This document shows positions 1 to 7,440 of a stretch of DNA of 11,889 bases, in pieces. The notes beneath the pieces were generated by a model that saw only the letters and a program-made list of their open reading frames with translations, was not told the origin of the DNA and ran no database searches. A program made the translations under genes and the position numbers. How positions within the stretch are numbered: position 1 is the stretch's first letter; the number at the start of each line of letters is the position of its first letter. The DNA lies in assembly GCA_964384675.1 (NCBI GenBank), contig CAYLNK010000207.1, positions 1 through 11,889 on the forward strand. The letters run 5' to 3'. Origin of the DNA: CAYLNK01 sp964384675 (lineage in GTDB: Bacteria > Acidobacteriota > Thermoanaerobaculia > UBA5066).

Positions 1-30
1 GGTTCCCCCGGGCCCCCTCCGCAGCCGACG

Positions 31-1974
31 TCAGCTACCAGCGCGGGGGAGGCCGGCGAGGATCTTGCGGGCCTGCCCGCGATCCTCCACGACCTGGGGC
101 TCGGCCTGGAGCCGCTCGGTGCGCCTCAGGAACTCCTCGAGCTCGGCGCGGGCCTCGGCGACCCGCCCCGCCTCCGCGTGCAGCGAGCCGAGGTGGAGCA
201 GGACCTTCGCCCCGAGGGAGCCGGTCTCGACCAATGCGCGCTCCCGGACCGCTTCCAGCTCCTTCAGGGCCTCGGGCTTCCTTCCCTGGAGGTAGAGGAC
301 CACCGCGAGGCTGTCGGTGAGCGAGGCGAACCGGTCGGGAAGCTGCTCGCGCCCCAGCCGGAGGATCCGCTCGGCCTGGTCGAGGCGCCCCTGATTCTGG
401 TACGCGATCGCGAGCCGTTCGTAGGGCGCCGCCGAGACCCGGTCGGCGCCGGCGGCGAGGAGCAGGTCCTTCTCGCCTTCCTCGGGCCGGCCGAGGTCGA
501 CGAGGAGCTGGCCGCGCAGCTCGTACGCCTTCACCGCCGGCGAGATCGCGAGAGCCCGCTCGACAGCCTGGAGAGCCTCCGGCGCGCGGCCCGAATCGCG
601 AAGCACCGTGGCCTGGCCGACGAGGGCGATCGTAGACCGGGGATCTCCCCGGACCGCCCGCTCCCAGAAGGAGGCGGGATCGCCCCAGGCGTGGCCGTAC
701 GACGCGGTCTCGAGCCCCAGGAGCACCGCGAGGCCCATCCCCGAAAGGGCCAGGACGCGAGTCCCGCGGGCCGCTCCCAGCCAGCGGGCGAGGCCCTGCG
801 ACACGAGCGGCACGACGACCAGGAGGAGACCGAGGATCGGCAGGTAGAGGTAGCGGTCCTGGACGATCTGCTCGGGCATGAAGGCGTCGATCTTCATGGC
901 GGGAAGGAGCGGCAGCAGGAACAGGAGGAGGCCGAGCTGGCGAACCGCGTCCCGCCGGACCGCCCGCCACGCCCCCCAGGACGCCGCGGCGACGACGGCG
1001 AGCGGAAGCCAGAAATTGGCGAGGCCGATCGCCTCCGGGCCGACCGCCCGGAGCGTGTGCATGGGGGAGAGCCGCACCGGGAAGACCGCCTCCCCGAGGT
1101 AGAACGCCGCCACGGCGGGAAGCGACAGCACCACTTCCACGGGAGTGGCCTGGCCGGGAAAGCCGGACGGGCCGCCGCCCCCGAGGACCACCAGTCGAGC
1201 GATCAGGAACAGCACCGTCACGAACGCGTACGGCGCCGCCTCGCGGGCCGCTTCGCCGGGGCTCCGGCGAGGCGGGAGGAGCCAGGCCCCGGCGAAGACC
1301 AGAACCGGCAGGACGACGGTGAACTCCTTCGTGAGGAGCGCCAGCGCGAAGAGCCCGAGAGCCACGTACCGGAGCGCCTTCCTGCCGGACAGGTGGCAGG
1401 TCCACGCGGAGAGCACGAGAAGGGTCGCGAGCGGGTCGGTGACTCCCGAGATCCAGGCGACCGACTCGACATGGACCGGGTGGATCGCGAAGAGCGCCAG
1501 GACCACTCCGGCGGCGACCGGCTCGAGCCGCAGCCGGCGCAGGAGGAGGTGCCAGCAGGCAGCCACGGCGCCGAGGTGGGCGAGGAGGCTCGAGACGTGC
1601 CAGCCGGCGGGGCTCGTCGTCCCGAAGAGCCGCTCGTTGACGATGAGCCACAGCACGAAGAACGGTCGCCAGTACCCGGTCCGGTGCCCCCCGTGTGCTC
1701 CCTCGAAGGCCCAGACGTCCGACGTCATCGCCTTCCAGAAGTAGCGGTTCTCCTGGATGAACTCGTTACGGACGATCTGCTTGAGATCGTCGTAGACGAA
1801 GCCGCCCCCGAGCGCGCCGGCGAACGCGACGAGGCCGAGAAGCAAGACTCCCCCGAGAAGGAGCCCCTCCGTGCTGGCCTTCGACCGCGAATCTGGCGCG
1901 GCTGGCTGAGCCTCCGAAGCGACCGGACCCGAGCCCGGCGCCGCCTCGGCCTGCCTCCTGCGCCGCCGGGACAC
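31..1974 (-). CDS. TMTC-like membrane glycosyltransferase with C-terminal TPRs
   Basis: Predicted 647-aa polytopic membrane protein, GT-C type, resembling the animal TMTC (transmembrane and TPR, O-mannosyltransferase) family and its bacterial relatives. An Arg-rich cytosolic start (residues 1-34) leads to a first membrane helix (about 36-57), then an extracytoplasmic loop opening with F-V-Y-D-D (D62, D63), the acidic pair expected in GT-C active sites. Other family-like motifs are HPVHVESVAWISGVTD (165-180), LLTKE (213-217) and QDRYLYLP (372-379). About 11-13 helices run to residue ~424. About five TPR-like repeats follow (about 445-619). The likely reaction is transfer of a sugar from a lipid-linked donor to exported protein; donor and acceptor are unknown. 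The GTG start directly abuts the stop of the upstream gene (TAGGTG), which implies translational coupling; I see no clear Shine-Dalgarno. It is last in a four-gene run whose other products are all secreted. A plain TPR membrane protein without transferase activity is the main alternative. Confidence 0.8.
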   Translation of the reverse strand: MSRRRRRQAEAAPGSGPVASEAQPAAPDSRSKASTEGLLLGGVLLLGLVAFAGALGGGFVYDDLKQIVRNEFIQENRYFWKAMTSDVWAFEGAHGGHRTGYWRPFFVLWLIVNERLFGTTSPAGWHVSSLLAHLGAVAACWHLLLRRLRLEPVAAGVVLALFAIHPVHVESVAWISGVTDPLATLLVLSAWTCHLSGRKALRYVALGLFALALLTKEFTVVLPVLVFAGAWLLPPRRSPGEAAREAAPYAFVTVLFLIARLVVLGGGGPSGFPGQATPVEVVLSLPAVAAFYLGEAVFPVRLSPMHTLRAVGPEAIGLANFWLPLAVVAAASWGAWRAVRRDAVRQLGLLLFLLPLLPAMKIDAFMPEQIVQDRYLYLPILGLLLVVVPLVSQGLARWLGAARGTRVLALSGMGLAVLLGLETASYGHAWGDPASFWERAVRGDPRSTIALVGQATVLRDSGRAPEALQAVERALAISPAVKAYELRGQLLVDLGRPEEGEKDLLLAAGADRVSAAPYERLAIAYQNQGRLDQAERILRLGREQLPDRFASLTDSLAVVLYLQGRKPEALKELEAVRERALVETGSLGAKVLLHLGSLHAEAGRVAEARAELEEFLRRTERLQAEPQVVEDRGQARKILAGLPRAGS

Positions 1975-2625
1975 CTACTCGCGGCGGATGGGTCGCTGAG
2001 GAGGCGCGCTGCTGCCCTTGGCGACCGAGCGCCCGGCGTCCCCCGACACGGCCTGGACCGCCGTCGACCCGTAGGTGACTCCGCCCACCCGCGCGTAGAC
2101 GAGCTCGAAGGTCATCCGGGCCGGACCCCGGAGCTGGACACGCTGGACGGGACCGACGCCGGGCACGAACGTCTCGGACGTGTAGCCGCACTGGAAGGCG
2201 CCCGGATACCCGATGCGGAGCCCCTCCGTCGACTGCACGGCGGGCACCTTCACGTCGACGGCCCGGCTCTCGACCTCGGCGGTCGGTGTGCAGGCGATCC
2301 CCGTGGCGTACGACTGACCGTCGGGCGAGTCGAAGCCGTAGAGGATCCGCTCCGCCTGCGTCGACGGGTCGTAGACGAGGATCCGCCCTTCGGGCGTCGT
2401 CCGGGCCCAGACGTCGCCGCTCGCGAGACCGCGGACGATCTGATAGCTGTTCCCGTTGACGGACCGGGTCTCGACGACGTCCAGCGTCTGGCTCCGCGTC
2501 ACGGCACCGCCGGCGCCCACGGCCCGGAAGACCCACTGGTTACCAGGCGCCAGGGGGAAGTAGTCGGGAGAGGCGGCCTGAGCGCTCCCGGCCGCGACGA
2601 GAAGGACGACGGCGAGGCATTTCAT
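1975..2625 (-). CDS. Secreted protein of unknown function (FPLxxGNxWxF type)
   Basis: 216-aa exported protein. The start is ATG at 2625, because it gives a clean signal peptide (MKCLAVVLLVAAGSAQA, residues 1-17) and has GGAGG 7 nt upstream. A longer in-frame ATG at 2691 would bury the signal and is rejected. The mature protein begins DYFPLAPGNQWVFR (21-34), a motif I associate with small exported proteins of Acidobacteriota and similar phyla. It carries ETFVPGVGPVQR (151-162) and one probable disulfide pair (C112, C146). The predicted fold is all-beta with no catalytic motif visible. The C-terminus (about 195-216) is polar and basic. It lies 78 nt after the cohesin-like gene and touches the TMTC-like gene, so it probably belongs to the same transcript. 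Function is unknown; periplasmic or surface location is inferred only from the signal peptide. Confidence 0.82.
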   Translation of the reverse strand: MKCLAVVLLVAAGSAQAASPDYFPLAPGNQWVFRAVGAGGAVTRSQTLDVVETRSVNGNSYQIVRGLASGDVWARTTPEGRILVYDPSTQAERILYGFDSPDGQSYATGIACTPTAEVESRAVDVKVPAVQSTEGLRIGYPGAFQCGYTSETFVPGVGPVQRVQLRGPARMTFELVYARVGGVTYGSTAVQAVSGDAGRSVAKGSSAPPQRPIRRE

Positions 2626-2703
2626 GGACGGCCCTCCATCCCGGCAGTGTCCGGACCGGGCAGCTTCCAACGGGATGGGGGCCGTCGTCAAGGGACCGAG
2701 CCC

Positions 2704-4182
2704 TCAGTCGAGGTAGCCGTTCACGTCGAGGATCATGTGCACCGTCCCGGTCGAGTCGTTCGAGACCTTGAACTTCCCGTCGGCGTCGAGGCGCAGGATC
2801 AGGTTGTTCGCGCGGGTCTGGCCCGTGCCGAAGTTGATGACGCTGGTGCCGGGGATGGGCACGTCCGCCGGGTAGATCCGGAGGTTGCCGCCCGCCGTCG
2901 GCTGGGTGACCGTGACGTTCGTCGAGATCACCCGCACCCCGGCGCCGATGCCGCAGGAGCCGGTCACGGTGAAGGCCCGCTCGCCGCCGGCGACGAGGGC
3001 CGGTCCGTCGGCGCCGCGGGTGTCGAGCACGCGGCACGGGGTGACGGTGTAGAAGCGGAGCGCGTAGACCGTGACCGTGACGCTCTTGGATCCGGTGCAG
3101 TTGTTCGCGTCCTTGGCCGTCACCGAGAAAGTCGTCGCGCCGACCGCCGTCGGCGTGCCGGAGAGGAGCCCGGCGGCCGAGAGCGTGAGCCCGGCCGGAA
3201 GCGGGTCGGCCGTCGAGTACGTGTACGGACCGGTCCCGCCGGACGCGGTGAGCTGCAGGCTGTACGCCTTGCCGAGCGTGGCGTCGGGGCTCGTCGCCGG
3301 ACCGACGGTTATCGTCGGGCAGGCGCCGATGGTGAGCGTGTAAGCCCGGGAGCCCGGGCAGAGGTTCGCGTCGGTCACGTTCACCGTGAAGTTGTAGGGA
3401 CCGCCGGCCGTCGGCGTGCCCGACAGCAGGCCGGCCGCGCTCAACGTCACGCCCGGAGGCAGCGACCCCGTCGCCGAGTAGGCGTACGGGCCCGTCCCGC
3501 CGGACGCCGTGACGTTCTGGCTGTACGCCTGCCCCACCTGGCCGCCCGGGAGAGTCGTCGGACTCACCGTGATCGTGGGACACGACGTCACCGTGACCGA
3601 GCCGTTCACGGTGGTGAAGGAGGCGGGCGTGCCCGTGTCCTCCACGAGCGTGCCGTTCTCGTTGGCGAGGCCCGTCTTCGCCACCGCGGTGTCGACCGTG
3701 AGGGTGTACGGCCCGACCGGAGCCGCGGCGCCGATGGCGATCGTCAGCGTCGCGATCTGCTGGCCGGGAGCCGCCGCGTTGAGAGTGAGCGGGATGGGGT
3801 TGGTGGCCTGGGCGTACGAGGCCACGTAGCCGATCGACCCGCTCACCGTGGTGACCGACTGCTGGATCGGCGTGAGCGCCGCGCAGATGCCGGCCTTGGC
3901 GATCCCGGTCGCCGTACCGAGCGCGGGCGGGAAGCTGATCCGGAGACCGAGACCCTGGATCCGCTTCAGCGCGCCGGCGACGTCGGTCCCGAGCGGAGTC
4001 CCCGAGGCGTCCCGGACGTAGATCGGGACGTTGACCGAGGTGCCCGGAGCCCCGGAAGCGGTGCCCACCGTGAGGATGTCCTGGGCCGCCGCGGGCGCGG
4101 AGGCCATCGCGGCGAGGGTGCCGGCCGCCCCCAGGGTCCGGAGCGTGGAGGCCAGGGTCGTCGTCAGTCGTGCTTTCGTCAT
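2704..4182 (-). CDS. Secreted cohesin-like / Ig-like modular surface protein
   Basis: 492-aa exported protein in four parts. Residues 1-34 are a signal peptide ending APAAAQ. Residues about 36-199 look like a cohesin module: it opens ILTVGTASGAPGTSVNVPIYV, has a GLGLRISFPPAL strand, IATLTIAI followed by VGPYTLTV, and closes VNGSVTV, all in cohesin order and spacing. Residues about 200-287 and 288-373 are two Ig/cadherin-like He_PIG-type modules with LPPGVTLS/LPAGLTLS and GLLSGTPTA motifs and a Cys pair each (C201-C275, C288-C362). Residues 374-492 form a C-terminal module starting RFYTVTPCRVLDTR and ending HMILDVNGYLD, a type I recall at the end of many exported proteins of this kind, perhaps for sorting or anchoring. 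The start is ATG at 4182, with GGAG 6 nt upstream; a GTG four codons earlier would overlap that GGAG. It begins 19 nt after the dockerin-bearing gene stops, which suggests the two proteins bind. Confidence 0.85.
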   Translation of the reverse strand: MTKARLTTTLASTLRTLGAAGTLAAMASAPAAAQDILTVGTASGAPGTSVNVPIYVRDASGTPLGTDVAGALKRIQGLGLRISFPPALGTATGIAKAGICAALTPIQQSVTTVSGSIGYVASYAQATNPIPLTLNAAAPGQQIATLTIAIGAAAPVGPYTLTVDTAVAKTGLANENGTLVEDTGTPASFTTVNGSVTVTSCPTITVSPTTLPGGQVGQAYSQNVTASGGTGPYAYSATGSLPPGVTLSAAGLLSGTPTAGGPYNFTVNVTDANLCPGSRAYTLTIGACPTITVGPATSPDATLGKAYSLQLTASGGTGPYTYSTADPLPAGLTLSAAGLLSGTPTAVGATTFSVTAKDANNCTGSKSVTVTVYALRFYTVTPCRVLDTRGADGPALVAGGERAFTVTGSCGIGAGVRVISTNVTVTQPTAGGNLRIYPADVPIPGTSVINFGTGQTRANNLILRLDADGKFKVSNDSTGTVHMILDVNGYLD

Positions 4183-4201
4183 CTCGAGCTCCACGCCGGT
4201 C

Positions 4202-7200
4202 TCAGGGCCCCGGCGGCGGGCCGGCGGCGTACAGGTACTGGTTCAGGTAGGTCAGGTCGGAGGCCCCGATCGAGCCGTTGCCGTCCGCGTCTCCCTCGAC
4301 GGCGCACGACGGCTGGGGCCCCGCGCCGAACAGCGCGGCCTGCAGCCGGATGACGTCGGCGAAGGTGAGAACCCCGTTCCCGTCGGCGTCGCCGCGCAGG
4401 ACGTACGAGTATGCGTTCGAGCCGACCGCCGTGCCCAGGTCGGGGTTCGTGACGACGACCGTCGCGATGCCGCGCGCGTGCGCGCCGGTCGTGGCGCTGA
4501 TCGACGTCGGCGTCACCGTCCCCACCACGGCGGCGACGCCGCCGATCGTGACGGAGGCGCCGGCGGCGAAATTGGTGCCGGAGATGGTGACGGGTGTGCC
4601 CCCCGCGAGGCTGCCGCAGGCCGGAACGATGCCGCCGAACGTGGGCGGAAGGCCGACGATGGAGATCGAGTAGGCGCGGGAGCCGGAGCAGCCCGACGCC
4701 GTCGCGACCACCACGAAGTCGTAGGAGCCGGAGGTCGTCGGCGTGCCCGACAGGAGCCCGGTGCCCGGGTCCAGGGAGAGGCCGGGCGGGAGCGTCCCCT
4801 GGAAGCTCCAGGTCGGCGAGGTGGCCCCGGTCTGGGTCAGCGCCTGGGAGTACGGCGTGCCCTGAGTACCGGAGGGGAGGCTCGTGGGCGAGATCGAGAT
4901 GGCCGGGCAGGCGCAGGCGCCCGAGCCGGGTGTGCACGTCACCGGCACCACCGAGAGCGACCAGCACTGGACGCTGCCGGTGTCGCTCACCGCGCGGTCG
5001 GAGACGCGCAGCTTCCAGGTCCCGTTGGGCGCGGCGCCGGTGAAGCGAGAGAGCGCCTCGTCCGGCTTGAACGAGCCGACGAAGGGCGCGGTGCCCGAGG
5101 CGATGGCGGTCGCCGCCGCGTCGTCGAACGTGGTGCGCGAGGCATCCGGGGCGCAGGCGGAGCCGAAGTCGTCGCCGCTCCCGCCGCGCCGGTTCGAGAG
5201 CACGGCTGCCGAGGCGTCCGGAGCCACCACCGAGATGAGAAGGTCGCCGTCGTAGCTGTGGGTGATCCGCTGCGACACCGTCACCGTGGCGACCGGGGTC
5301 GCCACGCCGGCCACGGCCACCGGGATCTCGATGCCGGTGGCGTTGTTGTCCGGGATCGGAGTCACCACGTTGCTGTCCACGCGGACCGCGGGCCCGACGC
5401 CGGAGCCCGTGGTCAGCCGGAGCGGCAGGACGAACACCCCGTCGAGCGCGGTGGTCACCGTGACCGTCAGGTCGATCGGCGTACCGCACGCGAAGGCCGG
5501 TGACGTCGTCAGACGGAAGGGCTGCACGTTGGTGCCGAGGGCGCCCGGTGCGATGGCGGAGTATCCGGACTCGGGCTGGGAGACCGTGACGCCGGCGGTG
5601 GACGTCGAGACCGTGGCGTTCACGCCTCCCGCCGCCGCGGAGCCGGCGTTCGTCAGCGTGACCGAGAGGTCGACGCACTCGTTCGGGTCGATGCCGCCGT
5701 TGGCGTTCCCTCCGGAGACGGCGCTCGACGAGAGGAGGAGGATCGCCCCCGGCCCCGCCTGGGGGATCTTCGCGAAGCGCGTGTCCGGCTGGTTCGCGTG
5801 CGCCGTGCTCGCGAGGCGGTTGTCGCCCCACGTCCGGTAGAAGTACGTGGTATCGGCGACCGCGGCGTCGTAGTCGCCCATGTAGACCGAGTTGATGCGC
5901 GGGTCCTGCCCGATCACCACCGGCCACGAGCCGGTCGAGAGCGCGAAGTTCGCGCCGAACGTCACCGTTCCGGGAGCGCCGATCGTCCCGATCGCTCCGA
6001 ACACCTCGATCCGGCTGTTCGCCGGGTCGCGCCGGCGGTCGTACCAGCTCACGAACAGCTTCGACCCGTCGGGAGCGATCGCCACCACCGGCATGAACTG
6101 GTCGTTGATCGTCGCGTCGGAGTTGACGCGCTGGAGGGCGCTCCAGCTCGTGCCGCCGTTGGTCGAGACCGAGAGGTAGACGTCGGCCTTGTCGCCGGCG
6201 CCCCCCTTGTCGTTCACCACCAGGTAGAGCTTGCTCGCGTCGGTGGGGTGGGTCACGACCTGCGGGAAGGAGCTCGACCGGAAGCCGCCGTTGAGGCCGA
6301 GGTCCCCGTTCGTCCCCGTCCCGACGAGCGACACCGCGGTGGTCGTCGGCCCGAACGTCAGCCCGGCGTCGGTCGACTTGCGGAACGAGATCTTCCGGGG
6401 CGCGGCGGAGCTGTCATACCAGAACGCGTAGACGGCGTGGTCCGCCCCGACGACCGGCCAGGCGCCCTGTCCGCCCGCGGCGAGACGACCCACCGTGGCC
6501 CAGGTCAGGCCGTCGTCGGTCGAGCGCGAGAACGTCATCCCGTCGTTGGCGCCCGTCGACGAGAAGTTCCGCCAGTACATGTAGACGTTGCCGTAGGCCG
6601 CGCCGGCGTTGTTGTCGACGGCGAGCCACTCCTTGTCCTGGGAATCGGTTCCGGTGACGAAGCCGGGGCTGCCGTTGACCGGCGCGAGGAGCGTGACGCC
6701 GTCGTCCACGGAGCGGAAGATCGGGAGCGCGGCGTCGTCGGTGAAGCCGAGCGTGGCGAGGAAGACGGTCCCCGTCTTCGTGCTCCGGACGAGCACGGGG
6801 TCCCCGGCGTCGCCCATCGCGCTCGCCGTGAGCCTGCCGCGATCGGTGAAGCTGGTGCCTCCGTTCGTCGAGCGGGCCCATCCGGTGAACTGGTTGCCCC
6901 CCGGGTCCGGCCCGACCAGGTTGCTTCCGGAGTCGTTGAACGAAGCGATCACGGTGCCGGCGCTCCCCAGGACCAGCGTGGTCTCGTTCTGGGTGTCCTG
7001 GGCCGTCGCGTCGGCCGCCGGGTCGTTCACCAGGACGTTCGCCACGGCTGTCTGGGGCTCCGGAAAGACCTGGACCTTCGACGGCTGGACGGCGGCCGGC
7101 TGGTCGCCCGCCTTGGCTCCCTTCGTCCCGAACCGGCGCTCCAGCCGTGTCCGGGCCGCGCCCGACAGCTGGTCGAAGAGCGCGGGCGTGTCGTACAGGA

Positions 7201-7306
7201 CGCGGTCGATCGGGGTGGGCGGGTCCGCGGCCCGCGCCAGGGGAGCGACGGCGAAGAGCAGGGCGGCGGCGACCGCGGCGTGGCGCGAGAGACGGCTTGG
7301 GCGCAT
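4202..7306 (-). CDS. Secreted BNR/Asp-box protein with P-domain, IPT/TIG and dockerin
   Basis: 1034-aa exported multimodular protein. The signal peptide is about residues 1-27 (cleavage after ARA). Residues ~70-520 form a sialidase-type beta-propeller with five Asp-box-like motifs: STNGGTSF (146), SVDDGVTL (199), STDDGLTW (262), STDAGLTF (311), STNGGTSW (381). I do not see the full arginine triad of true sialidases, so activity is unproven. Then follow a CARDB-like beta module (about 527-634), a proprotein-convertase P-domain (about 640-787; NGTWKLRVSDRA at 761-772), an Ig/He_PIG module (800-885), IPT/TIG (886-968) and a C-terminal dockerin. The dockerin has two calcium loops, DADGNG with D984 and DADGNG with D1017 (DxDxNGxxxxxD pattern). 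The start is ATG at 7306, which gives the signal peptide and has AAGGAG 11 nt upstream, a rather long spacer. The P-domain here has no protease in front of it. It is the first gene of the minus-strand operon. Confidence 0.87.
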   Translation of the reverse strand: MRPSRLSRHAAVAAALLFAVAPLARAADPPTPIDRVLYDTPALFDQLSGAARTRLERRFGTKGAKAGDQPAAVQPSKVQVFPEPQTAVANVLVNDPAADATAQDTQNETTLVLGSAGTVIASFNDSGSNLVGPDPGGNQFTGWARSTNGGTSFTDRGRLTASAMGDAGDPVLVRSTKTGTVFLATLGFTDDAALPIFRSVDDGVTLLAPVNGSPGFVTGTDSQDKEWLAVDNNAGAAYGNVYMYWRNFSSTGANDGMTFSRSTDDGLTWATVGRLAAGGQGAWPVVGADHAVYAFWYDSSAAPRKISFRKSTDAGLTFGPTTTAVSLVGTGTNGDLGLNGGFRSSSFPQVVTHPTDASKLYLVVNDKGGAGDKADVYLSVSTNGGTSWSALQRVNSDATINDQFMPVVAIAPDGSKLFVSWYDRRRDPANSRIEVFGAIGTIGAPGTVTFGANFALSTGSWPVVIGQDPRINSVYMGDYDAAVADTTYFYRTWGDNRLASTAHANQPDTRFAKIPQAGPGAILLLSSSAVSGGNANGGIDPNECVDLSVTLTNAGSAAAGGVNATVSTSTAGVTVSQPESGYSAIAPGALGTNVQPFRLTTSPAFACGTPIDLTVTVTTALDGVFVLPLRLTTGSGVGPAVRVDSNVVTPIPDNNATGIEIPVAVAGVATPVATVTVSQRITHSYDGDLLISVVAPDASAAVLSNRRGGSGDDFGSACAPDASRTTFDDAAATAIASGTAPFVGSFKPDEALSRFTGAAPNGTWKLRVSDRAVSDTGSVQCWSLSVVPVTCTPGSGACACPAISISPTSLPSGTQGTPYSQALTQTGATSPTWSFQGTLPPGLSLDPGTGLLSGTPTTSGSYDFVVVATASGCSGSRAYSISIVGLPPTFGGIVPACGSLAGGTPVTISGTNFAAGASVTIGGVAAVVGTVTPTSISATTGAHARGIATVVVTNPDLGTAVGSNAYSYVLRGDADGNGVLTFADVIRLQAALFGAGPQPSCAVEGDADGNGSIGASDLTYLNQYLYAAGPPPGP

Positions 7307-7317
7307 CGGAAAGGGCT

Positions 7318-7323
7318 CTCCTT
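7318..7323 (-). promoter_or_regulatory. RBS for the dockerin/BNR protein
   Basis: AAGGAG on the minus strand, 11 nt before the ATG at 7306. The spacing is long but the match is good. It favours this start over the in-frame ATG at 7408, which lies inside the predicted -35 box. Confidence 0.5.
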
Positions 7324-7379
7324 CCAGCGTCTCGCGATCGGCGGATCGCGACGCGGGCGGCCGTGGAATCGAAGTCCGC

Positions 7380-7408
7380 ACTGTAGGGACACGTCCCGGG
7401 AGGGTCAA
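7380..7408 (-). promoter_or_regulatory. Sigma-70-type promoter for the surface-protein operon
   Basis: On the minus strand TTGACC (7408-7403) and TACAGT (7385-7380) are separated by exactly 17 bp. That is five of six -35 matches and four of six -10 matches. The expected transcription start is near 7373, giving a leader of about 67 nt before the ATG at 7306. Confidence 0.55.
7386..7397. promoter_or_regulatory. Inverted repeat within the promoter spacer (possible operator)
   Basis: GGGACACGTCCC has 5-bp perfect arms around a 2-bp centre. It lies wholly between the -35 and -10 boxes of the minus-strand promoter, about 30 bp upstream of the plus-strand -10-like hexamer, so a bound repressor could affect both directions. 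A chance GC-rich palindrome cannot be excluded. Confidence 0.3.
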
Positions 7409-7425
7409 CCCCTTTCGGGCGCCCC

Positions 7426-7434
7426 TGCTACTCT
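7426..7434 (+). promoter_or_regulatory. Extended -10-like element placed for leaderless kbl mRNA
   Basis: TGCTACTCT contains an extended -10 TGn followed by TACTCT. Its last base is 6 nt before the kbl ATG, so initiation about 7 nt downstream would fall on the start codon itself. I see no convincing -35 and no Shine-Dalgarno. Confidence 0.35.
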
Positions 7435-7440
7435 TCGGGC

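Noticed and set aside
178..4353. A 1391-codon open frame on the plus strand antisense to four genes
   Set aside because: It is Arg/Gly/Pro-rich with no domain or signal, and it crosses real gene boundaries. Long antisense frames are expected in GC-rich DNA opposite genes with G/C third positions.
7307..7408. Upstream in-frame start (ATG 7408) for the BNR protein
   Set aside because: It would place the signal peptide internally and overlap the -35 and -10 boxes. ATG 7306 gives a normal signal peptide with an RBS.
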